Origin: Streptomyces minutiscleroticus
Lineage (GTDB): Bacteria > Actinomycetota > Actinomycetes > Streptomycetales > Streptomycetaceae
NCBI RefSeq assembly: GCF_014650875.1
Contig: NZ_BMVU01000016.1
Coordinates: forward strand, 83,959-147,958
Length of the DNA stretch: 64,000 bases
Reading direction: 5' to 3'
Shown here: positions 8,216 to 16,691 of the stretch, piece by piece
Numbering within the stretch: the first letter of the stretch is position 1
Layout of the letters: each line of letters begins with the position of its first letter
Made by a program: the position numbers and the translations under genes
Notes under the pieces: generated by a model
What the model saw: only the letters and a program-made list of their open reading frames with translations
Databases searched by the model: none
Told to the model about the DNA's origin: nothing

Positions 8216-9667
8216 TCACCGCACCCCGAGCAGCTGCTCCACGGGGTCGATCGCGAAGTAGACCAGGAAGAGCGCCGAGGTGCCCCACAGCAGCCAGTGG
8301 ACCTCCCTGGCCCGGCCGAGGACGGTCTTGAGGAGCACGTAGGACAGGAAGCCGGCGCCGATGCCGTTGGTGATCGAGTAGGTGAACGGCATCACGGCGA
8401 TGGTGAGGAAGGCCGGGACGGCGATCTCGTAGCGGTCCCAGTCGATGTGCTTGACCTGGGTCATCATCAGGAAGCCGACCGCGACCAGGGCGGGGGCGGC
8501 GGCCTGGAGCGGGACGACGGTCAGCAGCGGGGTGAGGAACAGCGCGAGGGCGAACAGGCCGCCGGTGACGAGGTTGGCGAAGCCCGTGCGCGCGCCCTCG
8601 CCGACGCCGGCCGCCGACTCGACGTAGGAGGTCGCGGAGGAGGCGGAGGCCGCGCCGCCCACGACCGCCGCGGCGCCGTCGACGAGCAGCACGCGGCCGA
8701 GGTTCGGCACCCGGCCGTCCTCGTCGAGCAGCCCGGCCTCGGCGCTGACGCCGACGACCGTGCCCATGGTGTCGAAGAAGTCGGACAGCAGCAGGGTGAA
8801 GACCAGCAGCACGACCGTGATCGCGCCGGTCCGCCCGAAGGCCCCGAACAGGCTGAAGTCGCCGAGCAGCCCGAAGTCCGGCGCGGCCACCACGTCGTCG
8901 GGGAGCTTCGGAGCGGTCAGGCCCCAGCTCTCCACGTCGGCCACCGCCTCGACGGCGATCGCGACGGCCGTCATGGCGGCGATGCCGATGAGCAGGGCGC
9001 CCTTGACCCCGCGGGCCAGCAGGGCGACGGTCAGCAGCACGCCCAGGCAGAAGACGAGGGCCGGCCAGCCGGTGAGCGCGCCGCTCCCGCCGAGCTGCAC
9101 CGGCACGGTGGTGTGCGCGGCGTCCGGTACGCGGGTGACGAAGCCCGCGTCGACGAAGCCGATGAACGCGATGAACAGGCCGATGCCGACGCCGGTCGCC
9201 TGCTTCAGCGGCTGCGGTATCGCGCGCATGACCGCCTCGCGCAGCCCGGTCACCACCAGGACGCAGATCAGCAGGCCCTCCAGCACGATCAGGCCCATCG
9301 CGTCGTCCCAGCTCATCAGCGGGGCGATCTGGAAGGCGACGACGGCGTTGATGCCGAGGCCCGCGGCGAGCGCGAGCGGCAGGTTGCCGCCGACGCCCAT
9401 GGCCACCGTCGTCACGGCGGCCACGAGGGCGGTGGCGGTGACCAGTTGGACGCTGTCGAGCCGCTGCCCGAACCTGTCCTCGGCGCTGCCGAGGACGAGG
9501 GGGTTCAGGACGAGGATGTAGGCCATCGTGAAGAACGTGGCGAAGCCGCCGCGCACTTCACGGCCCAGGGTCGACCCCCGCTCGGAGATCCTGAAGAACC
9601 GGTCGACGCGGCTCGCCGCGGGCGGCCCGCCCCCCGGGCGGCCGGCCGTCTCCTGCGCTGCGGACAT
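8216..9667 (-). CDS. NCS2-family purine (adenine/guanine/hypoxanthine) permease, AzgA-like
   Basis: This 483-residue, very hydrophobic protein with about 12-14 membrane spans shows the AzgA-type NCS2 signatures: GGFATFFTMAYILVLNP near residue 40, AAGLGINAVVAF, LLLSDFFDTMGTVVG, and SSATSYVESAAGVGEGARTG split across the conserved binding region. It would import purine bases with protons. It is monocistronic. I saw no purine riboswitch in its leader. Confidence 0.9.
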   Translation of the reverse strand: MSAAQETAGRPGGGPPAASRVDRFFRISERGSTLGREVRGGFATFFTMAYILVLNPLVLGSAEDRFGQRLDSVQLVTATALVAAVTTVAMGVGGNLPLALAAGLGINAVVAFQIAPLMSWDDAMGLIVLEGLLICVLVVTGLREAVMRAIPQPLKQATGVGIGLFIAFIGFVDAGFVTRVPDAAHTTVPVQLGGSGALTGWPALVFCLGVLLTVALLARGVKGALLIGIAAMTAVAIAVEAVADVESWGLTAPKLPDDVVAAPDFGLLGDFSLFGAFGRTGAITVVLLVFTLLLSDFFDTMGTVVGVSAEAGLLDEDGRVPNLGRVLLVDGAAAVVGGAASASSATSYVESAAGVGEGARTGFANLVTGGLFALALFLTPLLTVVPLQAAAPALVAVGFLMMTQVKHIDWDRYEIAVPAFLTIAVMPFTYSITNGIGAGFLSYVLLKTVLGRAREVHWLLWGTSALFLVYFAIDPVEQLLGVR

Positions 9668-9968
9668 GGCGGATGCTCCTCCGTGCTGACGTGCCCGTCG
9701 TACCGGGCGTACGGGTGCGCGTGTGCTGGCTGGATTGTTCCCGTGGTGAACGGGTTTCGGGTTTTCCCCGTGTTACGGAATGAAGTTCGGCTTGCCAGAC
9801 GGTGTCCGAGGGACCGCACGCGCACCGATACTTCTCCCGGCTCCCGTCCGTCCGCCCGTTCCGGGGCGTCCGCCGGTGTCCGGAGGGGCTGTGCACGGCC
9901 GTCGTACGCGCCACCGCACGGGCCGCCGGTCCGGCGCGGCAACCGGTTCCGACAGGGAGGGGCGCTCC
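9668..9968. other. Intergenic promoter region between the permease and the sigma factor
   Basis: This 301-base gap separates divergent genes. It has a lower-GC patch at about 9731-9790 that probably carries the promoters. A small inverted repeat (CCCGT-N5-ACGGG) lies near 9740. I see no further gene: the frame leading into the sigma factor from 9780 is Arg/Pro-rich and has no region 2 similarity. Confidence 0.5.
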
Positions 9969-10565
9969 GTGGACACGGTCGAGGAGGACTCCGTCCGCGC
10001 GGAGTTCCACGCCTTCTTCGCACGGCACCACGCCGAACTGGCCCGGCAGGCCCGGCTGCTGACGGGCGGGGCGGACGGCGCGGACGACCTGGCGGCGGAC
10101 GCGCTGCTGGCGCTGTGGTTCCACTGGGACCGGGTGCGCGCGGCCCGGCACCCGGTGGCGTACGCCCGCGGCGTGGTCGCCCACCTGGCCCGCAGCCGGA
10201 TCCGCGGCGCCGCGCGCGAGCGCAGGCGGATCGCCCTGTTCTGCGCGCGGCGCGGCGAGCGGGCCGAGGACCCGGACGTGCCGGCGGTGGTGGACGTCCA
10301 GGGGGCGCTGCGCAGACTGCCGTTCCGCAAGCGGGTGTGCGTGGTGCTGCGCCACGCCTGCGACCTCTCGGAGAAGGAGACCGCGCTGACCCTGGGGGTG
10401 ACCGTCGGCACGGTCAAGAGCCAGACGTCGAAGGGGGTCGTCGAGCTGCGGCGGCTGCTGCTCCGCGCGGAGGAGGAGCCCCCGCGCCCCCCGGCGCCGG
10501 ACGGCCCGGCCGCGCGGAGCGGCCGGGCCCGGCAGGGCGGCCCGGCCCGTCGCGGCCACGGCTGA
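9969..10565 (+). CDS. SigE-like ECF-family RNA polymerase sigma factor
   Basis: This 198-residue protein has region 2 (about residues 8-75: FHAFFARHHAELARQARLLTG, DDLAADALLALWFHWDRV) and region 4 (about 105-160: ALRRLPFRKRVCVVLRH, then LTLGVTVGTVKSQTSKGV). It resembles the Streptomyces SigE-family single-protein sigma factors that have no neighbouring anti-sigma gene; none is adjacent here. The GTG at 9969 has GGGAGGGG upstream and places region 2 close to the N-terminus. The final 35 residues are a basic Pro/Gly/Arg tail. Confidence 0.82.
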   Translation: MDTVEEDSVRAEFHAFFARHHAELARQARLLTGGADGADDLAADALLALWFHWDRVRAARHPVAYARGVVAHLARSRIRGAARERRRIALFCARRGERAEDPDVPAVVDVQGALRRLPFRKRVCVVLRHACDLSEKETALTLGVTVGTVKSQTSKGVVELRRLLLRAEEEPPRPPAPDGPAARSGRARQGGPARRGHG

Positions 10566-10570
10566 CACCG

Positions 10571-10611
10571 CGGTCGCGGCCGGGACGCGGTGCCGACCGC
10601 GACCGCGTCCC
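10571..10611 (+). terminator. Two mutually exclusive stem-loops after the sigma factor
   Basis: CGGTCGCGG at 10571-10579 pairs with 10597-10605 (9 bp), while GGGACGCGGT at 10582-10591 pairs with 10602-10611 (10 bp). The 3' arms overlap, so only one can form at a time. Either could terminate the sigma factor transcript. Confidence 0.5.
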
Positions 10612-10755
10612 GCCGGGTCCGTGCCCCGCCGGGTCCGCGTCCCGTCGGCACCGGGTGACGCTGCCGCCCCGGGGCCGCTCGTCCCGGCGCTCCCCGGCCC
10701 GGCGCCGACGGCTCGCCGGGACCGACGGCTCACCGGGGCCGGGGAGGGCCGGGCC

Positions 10756-11958
10756 TCACAGGACGGCGTCCAGCCAGGCGAAGACCTCGTCCTGCATGCG
10801 GTCCGCGAAGACGTGGCCGAGATCCGGCCACACCTCGGTGACCAGCCGGTCCCCGGCGCGGCGCGAGCGCCACACGGCGCGCAACCTCCCGTACGCCGCC
10901 CTGACGCCCTCGGTGCTGAACAGGGTGTCCCGGCCGCCGTGGAAGAACAGCATCGGCCGGGGCGCGGCGATGCTCGCCACGTCGGGGATGTCCAGGTGCC
11001 GGGCGAGGCCGGGGTGGAGCATGTAGTACGCCGACTGCCCGCGCAGCGTGTTGTTGCCGGGCACCATCATCTCCTTGAGCCCGGTCATCCAGCACACGCT
11101 CGCGGCCGCCGCCACGTCGTCGCTGAGCGCGGCCGTCTGCCAGGCGCGGTGGGCGCCCATGGAGAAGCCGACGGCGGCCACCCGGCGCCGGTCCACCCGG
11201 CCGAGCCCGGCAAGGAACCGGGCCGCCCGCACGTCCTCGCGGGCCGTCAGCCCGGCGAGCGAGGACCCGAGGTGGAAGAGGTTGCTCGCCAGCGCCTGCT
11301 GCCGCTCGTACGTCAGGGGGCCACGGTCGCCCCAGCCCAGCGCGTCCACCGCGAGGACGACGTAGCCGCGCCGGGCCAGCTCGTCGCCGACGAACCGCCC
11401 GCTGAAGCACCGCGCGGCCCACTCCCGCGCGGAGGCGAGGCGCGTGTCGTCGTACCAGGGCGCGACCAGCTTCTCCTTGCCGATGTCGAACCTGGAGCCG
11501 TGGTCGTGGAGGAGCAGCACGGCCGGGAAGGGGCCCCGGCCGTGCGGGGTCAGCAGGGCGCCGCGCACCCGGCCGTAGCGGGTCAGGGCGAAGGTCACCA
11601 GCTCGCGCGTGTACCCGTCGGCCTCCGCGCGCTCGCCGTACTCCGGCGCGTACGGGGTGTCGTCCTCCCCCGCGACCAGCAGCTCCTCGACCTTGGCGCG
11701 GGCGGTGCGCCGCCAGGCGCGGAAGTCGCGGACGGGCGAGGTGCCCCAGGCGAGCGGGAAGCGCAGCTCGTCCTTGAGGAGCTGGTGGAAGGCGGGCAGG
11801 TCGCCCTCCACGACGCCGTACGCCGCCCCGCCGGCCGCGGCGGCCGGGACCGCCGGAACCACCGGCTCCCCCTGCCCCGGCGACGCCGCCGGGGCGGGGG
11901 TGGCGCCGGCCGCCGCCAGGCCGCCGGCGAGCCCGGTGAGGAGGGCGCGCCGGTGCAC
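10756..11958 (-). CDS. Exported alpha/beta-hydrolase (acetyl xylan esterase/AbHydrolase_7-like)
   Basis: This 400-residue protein begins VHRRALLTGLAGGLAAAG, a probable signal peptide, followed by an alpha/beta-hydrolase domain. The nucleophile elbow is GFSMGAH (about residue 240), the acid is probably the Asp in HGGRDTLF, and the His lies in DLGHVF near the end. Enzymes of this type often remove acetyl groups from plant cell-wall polysaccharides. The GTG at 11958 begins one base after the pectinesterase stop, so it is the last gene of the pectate lyase-pectinesterase operon; an in-frame ATG at 11988 inside the upstream gene is less likely. Confidence 0.8.
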   Translation of the reverse strand: MHRRALLTGLAGGLAAAGATPAPAASPGQGEPVVPAVPAAAAGGAAYGVVEGDLPAFHQLLKDELRFPLAWGTSPVRDFRAWRRTARAKVEELLVAGEDDTPYAPEYGERAEADGYTRELVTFALTRYGRVRGALLTPHGRGPFPAVLLLHDHGSRFDIGKEKLVAPWYDDTRLASAREWAARCFSGRFVGDELARRGYVVLAVDALGWGDRGPLTYERQQALASNLFHLGSSLAGLTAREDVRAARFLAGLGRVDRRRVAAVGFSMGAHRAWQTAALSDDVAAAASVCWMTGLKEMMVPGNNTLRGQSAYYMLHPGLARHLDIPDVASIAAPRPMLFFHGGRDTLFSTEGVRAAYGRLRAVWRSRRAGDRLVTEVWPDLGHVFADRMQDEVFAWLDAVL

Positions 11959-11959
11959 C

Positions 11960-13078
11960 TCAGCGCCCCTTCCAGGGCGTCCAGTCACCGAGGTACGCCT
12001 CCCGGGTGTGGGCTCCGGCCTCCGCGCGCGTGAGCTGCGGCCGGTTCTCCGGGACGGTGACGACCGCGCCCGGGCCCGTGTTGCGGTACTCGGCGAACCG
12101 CTGGTCCTGCCACGGATACCCGGACGCCATGTTCGTGTACGGCGCCACCGCGTCGACGCCGGGACCGAGGCGGGTCTCGCGCACGGTCAGCATCGGACGG
12201 GCGGTGGTGTCCGAGCTGGGCACCCAGGGGCGGGCCAGCTTGTAGTAGCCGTCGGGGGCCCCGCTCGTCACCCGGCTGCGGGTCACCAGGTAGCCGCGCG
12301 GGTTGGCGCCCGCGGTGGACGGCGCGAAGACGAAGCCGTACGGGGCGCCGGCCAGGTCCGTGCGGGTCAGTGTGCGGAAGTGGCAGTGCTCGTACACGGC
12401 GGTGGCCCGGCCGAACACGAAGTCCACGTCGCCCTCGACATGGCAGTACGCGTAGTACTGCCGGGCGAAGGCGGAGAGCGCCCGCGTGTCGGCGTACAGG
12501 GTGTCCTGGTGGCCGAGGAACCGGCAGTGGTGGAAGGCGGACCGGTCGCCCTGTGCCTTGAGCGCGACGGCCTGGGTGCCGCTCACTCCCGGATGGTCGG
12601 CGCGCAGCCAGTCGTTGGCGAAGGTGAGGTGCCGGGCGGTGAACCCGTCCGCGGCCAGGGTGACGGTGGCCGACCCGGACGTGCCGTAGGTGCCCGAGCC
12701 GTCCGGCTTCGGCGTGCCCGCCGCGTTGTCGTGCACGAGGGTGACGTCCCGGGCGTCGTCCGAGGCCCCGATCCAGGTCATCTCCGTGCGGGCGGCGTCC
12801 ACCGCGACCGTCCCGCGGTAGGTGCCGGGCGCGACGACCAGCGTGTACCCGCTGCCCGCCGCGTCCACGGCGGCCTGCACGGTGGTGTGGTCGCCGAGGC
12901 CGCCGGGGTGGACGTACAGGGTGCGCGCGTTCAGCCGCGCGCGCGGGGAGCCGTACCGGCCGAAGGGGGAGCGCCGTCCGCGGGCCCGGGCGGGCGGGGC
13001 GAGTCCCACCGCGAGCGCGGCGCCGGCACCGGCGGCCGCGCCGACGAACGACCTCCTGCTCACGGAGGGCCGCTCCAT
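11960..13078 (-). CDS. Secreted pectinesterase (carbohydrate esterase family 8)
   Basis: This 372-residue protein has a twin-arginine signal (VSRRSFVGAAAGAGAALAVG) and a CE8 right-handed beta-helix. Visible motifs are YHPGG/TVQAAVDAA near the start, GTQAVALKAQGD, the first catalytic Asp in FLGHQDTLY, the second in GDVDFVFG and the conserved Arg/Trp region ARPWVPSSD. It demethylates pectin and so prepares it for the pectate lyase encoded just upstream, whose stop is 2 bases before this ATG. Confidence 0.93.
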   Translation of the reverse strand: MERPSVSRRSFVGAAAGAGAALAVGLAPPARARGRRSPFGRYGSPRARLNARTLYVHPGGLGDHTTVQAAVDAAGSGYTLVVAPGTYRGTVAVDAARTEMTWIGASDDARDVTLVHDNAAGTPKPDGSGTYGTSGSATVTLAADGFTARHLTFANDWLRADHPGVSGTQAVALKAQGDRSAFHHCRFLGHQDTLYADTRALSAFARQYYAYCHVEGDVDFVFGRATAVYEHCHFRTLTRTDLAGAPYGFVFAPSTAGANPRGYLVTRSRVTSGAPDGYYKLARPWVPSSDTTARPMLTVRETRLGPGVDAVAPYTNMASGYPWQDQRFAEYRNTGPGAVVTVPENRPQLTRAEAGAHTREAYLGDWTPWKGR

Positions 13079-13080
13079 GG

Positions 13081-14409
13081 TCACCTCACCTTCCCGGCGC
13101 CCGCGCCCAGGGCGACGACCACCGGCACGAGCAGGGGCGGGTCGACCCTGGTGCGCAGCGTGGGCGTCCAGCCGGCGCCCGGCCGGAGGGTCTCCTCCGG
13201 GATCTCCGCGTTGTGCACGGCGATGAGGTCCGTCCGCTTGCCGTTGACGTGGTTGTCCTTCGCGGTGAGCGGGGCCTCGCTCCACTTCTTCAGCGTCTTG
13301 GCGGCGCTGACGCCGGCCGGGAGGGAGAAGGCGTTCTTCTCGGCGTACAGCTGCGAGGAGGCGCCGACGCCGAAGGAGTAGCCGTACTTCTGGTCCTCGG
13401 TGACCACATAGTGGTTGTTGTAGGCGTCGACCTGGCCGAAGCGGACGCGGGGGCCGCGCTCGACGATGCCCTCGAAGCGGTTGTGGTGCAGGGTCACCTT
13501 GAGCTTGCCGGCGTCGGTGGCACCGGCGCCGTCGCTGTTGCCGATGAGCATCGTCTTGTCGTGGTCCTCGAACGAGTTCCAGGACGCGGTCACGTGGTTC
13601 GCGCCGCGTACGACGTCGAGCAGGCCGTCGTGCCGCTGGTAGGTCCGGCCGAAGTAGGTGGGGAGCGTGCTGTCCGGGTAGCGGCCGTCGGTGAGCGTGT
13701 TGTGGTCGATCCACACGTGGGTGGAGCCGTGGACGACGACCGCGTCGTACTCGGAGTTCCAGGCGCCGCCGTCGCCGTCGGTCGGGTCCCACTGGGGGAA
13801 GCAGTCGAGGGGCGCCTCGACGGTGAGGTTGCGGACGATGACGTTGTCCGCGTCCCTGATCTGGAGGCTGCCGCCTCTGATGCCCGCGCCCCTGCCGACG
13901 CCGACGACGGTGGTGTTGGAGGGGACGTCGACCTTGATGGCCTCGTCCTGGGCGGCGGCGGAGGCCGCGCGCAGGCCCTCGGGACTGTCGGCGGGCTCGC
14001 CGGACAGGTCCTCGTCCAGGCCCCAGTTCTCCGGGGAGTACTTCTCCAGGTAGGCGTCGAAGTCGTAGCCCTCGGCCTCGAAGGAGGCGCAGCCCTCGGC
14101 GACGGGGTCGATGACGCCCTTCACCTTGACGATCTTCGGGGCGTCGCCGCCGGCGGCGAGCGCGGCCCTGAACCCGGCCCAGGTGGTGACCGTGTACACG
14201 TGGTCCTTGCCGGCGGCGGCGCCGCCCGTGGTCCCGGTGCCCTCGGAGGCCCAGCCGTCGTGCGCGGCGAGGGTCTGCCGGGCGAGGTCGCGGGAGCGGC
14301 CGTGACCGGTGGCGGAGGCGGTGGTGGCGGTGACCGCGAGGACGAGCGCGGTGCAGCCGGCGAGGGCGGTGACGCGAGTGGCAGGTACATGCCATGCATG
14401 GATACGCAT
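13081..14409 (-). CDS. Secreted pectate lyase (polysaccharide lyase family 1)
   Basis: This 442-residue protein starts with a signal peptide (about residues 1-34, ending ASATG) and a PL1 parallel beta-helix. The VWIDHNTLTDG motif marks the calcium/substrate site, RFEGIVERGPRVRFGQVDAYNN holds the catalytic Arg region, and SNTTVVGVGRGAGI is the usual beta-helix entry. It cleaves demethylated homogalacturonan by beta-elimination outside the cell. It is cotranscribed with the pectinesterase downstream. Confidence 0.93.
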   Translation of the reverse strand: MRIHAWHVPATRVTALAGCTALVLAVTATTASATGHGRSRDLARQTLAAHDGWASEGTGTTGGAAAGKDHVYTVTTWAGFRAALAAGGDAPKIVKVKGVIDPVAEGCASFEAEGYDFDAYLEKYSPENWGLDEDLSGEPADSPEGLRAASAAAQDEAIKVDVPSNTTVVGVGRGAGIRGGSLQIRDADNVIVRNLTVEAPLDCFPQWDPTDGDGGAWNSEYDAVVVHGSTHVWIDHNTLTDGRYPDSTLPTYFGRTYQRHDGLLDVVRGANHVTASWNSFEDHDKTMLIGNSDGAGATDAGKLKVTLHHNRFEGIVERGPRVRFGQVDAYNNHYVVTEDQKYGYSFGVGASSQLYAEKNAFSLPAGVSAAKTLKKWSEAPLTAKDNHVNGKRTDLIAVHNAEIPEETLRPGAGWTPTLRTRVDPPLLVPVVVALGAGAGKVR

Positions 14410-14466
14410 GAGACGGGGTCCTCTCGGAGCTTGAGGGGTGAGAAGGGCCGGGGCGGCGGTACGGGC

Positions 14467-14934
14467 CTACGCCTCGGGCCAGGTGATCCAGGACTCGGGG
14501 ACCTCGGCGCCCAGGCGGCGCACGTCGTGGGGCGCGAGGACCCGCCGGTCCCGCAGCGCGCGGGCGACGAGCCGGGCCACGGCGATCGCGCCCGGCGGGT
14601 CGAAGTGGGTGTTGTCCTGCTCGGTGGCGGTCCGGTTGAAGTAGGTCTTGGTCCCCTCCGGGCCCAGCCGCTGCCACAGGGCGAGCGGGAGTGCCTGGAC
14701 GTCGAGCAGCGCGACGTGCTCCTCCTCGGCGAGGGCGCGCATCGCGGCCGGGTACTCCCCGTGGGTCGGCAGCGCGGTGCCGTAGCCGGTCTCGGGGGCG
14801 GCGTCGGCGTACTTCCGGGCGGCGGTGGAGTCGCCCGCGATGTGGACGGTGCGCGGGCGGCGGGCGCCGCGCGCGGCCTCGGGCGCGGGGGACGCGGCGG
14901 TCGCCGCGGTGACCTGTCTGCGGGTGGGGGACAC
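14467..14934 (-). pseudogene. Rhamnogalacturonan acetylesterase (GDSL/SGNH) with internal deletion
   Basis: The 155-residue frame joins the N-terminal SGNH block I (TVHIAGDSTAARKYADAAPE, carrying the nucleophile Ser) directly to the C-terminal third, which keeps the catalytic Asp/His motif QDNTHFDPPGA and the family ending ESWITWPEA. Family members are about 240-260 residues. The middle, with block II Gly and block III GxND that form the oxyanion hole, is absent, and the frame continues without a stop. The junction lies near 14768. The product is probably inactive, or reduced to a binding function. The GTG at 14934 starts a twin-arginine-like leader; the frame is open further upstream to 15039. 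Confidence 0.72.
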
Positions 14935-14977
14935 GTCGGTGTGTCTCGCTTTCGGGGGCGGAGCGGACCGGTGCGGA

Positions 14978-15040
14978 GGGTGCGTGCGCGCGCGGGGACA
15001 CGCGCACGCACCCGGGACGTGCACGGTGGGGGCGTGCACG
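14978..15040 (-). terminator. Tandem stem-loops downstream of the sugar-binding lipoprotein
   Basis: A perfect 13-bp inverted repeat (14978-14990 with 15001-15013) follows a second hairpin made of two copies of the palindrome CGTGCACG (15018-15025 and 15033-15040). They lie between the lipoprotein gene and the deleted esterase and probably separate the two transcripts, at least partly. Confidence 0.7.
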
Positions 15041-15076
15041 CGGCGGTGGGGTACGCCGGGGGGAGCGGGCCGGTGA

Positions 15077-16426
15077 TCAGCCCTGCTGTTCCTTCCACTC
15101 CGCCTGGGCCTCGTTGAGCTGCTCGGCCATCGTGTCCAGGAAGCTCTTGGCGGACATCTTGCCCAGCAGGACCTTCTGGAAGTCGGCCTCGTTGTCGGCC
15201 TTGGAGATGGTGTTCCAGTCCGGCAGGTAGTACGGCAGCTGCACGATCTCGGTGCTGTCGCTGTTCAACGCCTCGGCCGCGAGCTTCGTCGGCTCCGCCT
15301 TCTGGATCCAGGCGTCCCCGGCGGCGTCGGTGTTCGCCGGGACCTGGCCCGCCGACTCGTTGAACTTGGAGTTCTCCGCGGCCGAGACGGCGAACTCGAC
15401 GAACTTCCAGGCGGCCGCCTTGTTCTTGCTGGACTTGAAGACGCTCAGGCCGTCGACCGGGTTGGAGACCTGCACGCGGGTGCCGTCGTCCAGCGTCGGG
15501 TTGGGGATGCCCTTGAACTTCCCCTCGCCCAGCGCCTTCAGGTGGTCCTGGTAGGAGCCCAGGTTGTGGCTCAGCATGCCGATGGTGCCGCTGTCCCACT
15601 GGGCGACCATCTTCGTGAAGTCGTTGTTGACGTCCGCGGACGGGGTGTTCTTCTTGTAGAGGGCGACGTACTTCTCCAGGGCCGCCACGTTCTTCGGGTC
15701 GTTGACGGTCGTCTTGTCGCCGTCCCAGAACGAGGTGATGCCGGTCTGGCCGTACACCGCGTCCAGGGCGGGCGCGATGGACCCCTCGCCGCCCCGGATG
15801 GTGAAGCCGAACGCGTTCTTCCCCTTGTCCGTGAGCTTCTCGGCGGCCTCGTAGAACTTCGACCAGGTGGTCGGCGCGTCCAGGCCGGCCTTCTCGAACA
15901 GGTCCGTGCGGTACCAGAGCGTGCCGTTGTTGGCGGAGGTCGGTATCTGGTACAGCTCGTCCCCGCCGCCCGCGGCCCGGCTGCTGTCGACCAGGTTCTC
16001 GTTCAGCCTGCCGTTCAGGGAGCTCTTTCCCAGCCGGTCGTCCAGCGGCTCCAGCGCGTTCTGCGCCGCCATCCCCGCGAGCATCGCGGTGCCCACGCCG
16101 CCGACGTCGGGCAGGCCGCCGCCCTGGATGGCGGTGTCGTACTTGGACTGGGCGTCCGCCGCGGGGATGCCCACGTACTTGACCTCGATGTCCGGGTACT
16201 TCTTCTCGAAGTCCTCGATGACCTCCATCCAGATGTCGCGGCGGACGGCGGTGTTGTTGTCCCAGAAGGTGATCTCGCCCTTGCCCGAGCCCTCGCCTCC
16301 CTTGTCGCCCGCGGCGCCGCTGCCGTCGTCGCCGCAGGCGGTGGCGGTCAGCGCGAGCACGGCGCCCAGGACGACGGCGGCCGGGCGTCGCCCGCCTCTG
16401 CTGCTCCTGCGAATGCTGCTCTTCAT
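15077..16426 (-). CDS. ABC transporter sugar-binding lipoprotein (family 1)
   Basis: This 449-residue extracellular solute-binding protein has a lipoprotein signal (about residues 1-28, ending ALTATAC) that would anchor it to the outer face of the membrane. The mature part has the family 1 pattern: ITFWDNNTAVRRDIW at the start and LWYRTDLFEKAGL with the hinge. Its permeases are probably those at 20307-22141, although three genes lie between. The ATG at 16426 is preceded by GAAGAGAG. Likely ligands are pectin- or arabinan-derived oligosaccharides, judged from context only. Confidence 0.85.
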   Translation of the reverse strand: MKSSIRRSSRGGRRPAAVVLGAVLALTATACGDDGSGAAGDKGGEGSGKGEITFWDNNTAVRRDIWMEVIEDFEKKYPDIEVKYVGIPAADAQSKYDTAIQGGGLPDVGGVGTAMLAGMAAQNALEPLDDRLGKSSLNGRLNENLVDSSRAAGGGDELYQIPTSANNGTLWYRTDLFEKAGLDAPTTWSKFYEAAEKLTDKGKNAFGFTIRGGEGSIAPALDAVYGQTGITSFWDGDKTTVNDPKNVAALEKYVALYKKNTPSADVNNDFTKMVAQWDSGTIGMLSHNLGSYQDHLKALGEGKFKGIPNPTLDDGTRVQVSNPVDGLSVFKSSKNKAAAWKFVEFAVSAAENSKFNESAGQVPANTDAAGDAWIQKAEPTKLAAEALNSDSTEIVQLPYYLPDWNTISKADNEADFQKVLLGKMSAKSFLDTMAEQLNEAQAEWKEQQG

Positions 16427-16545
16427 GGTCGGCTCTCTTCTTCCGGTCGTTCCGGATGCGGCGTGGTGAACGGTGGTGCGGGTGCGTGCGCGGGGCCGGA
16501 GCCCGCGGCGCGGTGGGGTCGTGCCGCCGGTGGTCCCGCTGCCGG

Positions 16546-16590
16546 TGTCGGCGGTCCCGCCGTCAGCGGTCCTGTCGTCGGCGGTCCTGT
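16546..16590. repeat. Three tandem 15-bp repeats in the leader of the lipoprotein gene
   Basis: Copies at 16546-16560, 16561-16575 and 16576-16590 differ at one to three positions (pattern CGTCGGCGGTCCTGT). They lie between the AAGCGCTT operator and the lipoprotein start, in non-coding DNA. Their role is unknown; they may be binding-site iterons or simple expansion. Confidence 0.65.
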
Positions 16591-16617
16591 CGGCTGCCGG
16601 GGTCCCGCCCGGCCCTG

Positions 16618-16629
16618 GCAAGCGCTTGC
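16618..16629. promoter_or_regulatory. LacI-type operator candidate, site A
   Basis: GCAAGCGCTTGC is a perfect 12-bp palindrome in the gap between the GH43 gene and the lipoprotein gene, 192 bases upstream of the lipoprotein start. The AAGCGCTT centre with a CG dyad is typical of LacI/GalR-family operators. Related sites occur at 22175, 25721 and 25812. Confidence 0.6.
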
Positions 16630-16691
16630 TACGACGGTGCTGCGTCATGGCGGCTCCCGGACGCCGTACGGGGACGGGGTGCGGCGGGCCC

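Noticed and set aside
9668..9780. Purine riboswitch upstream of the NCS2 permease
   Set aside because: I could not find the conserved junction or loop sequences.
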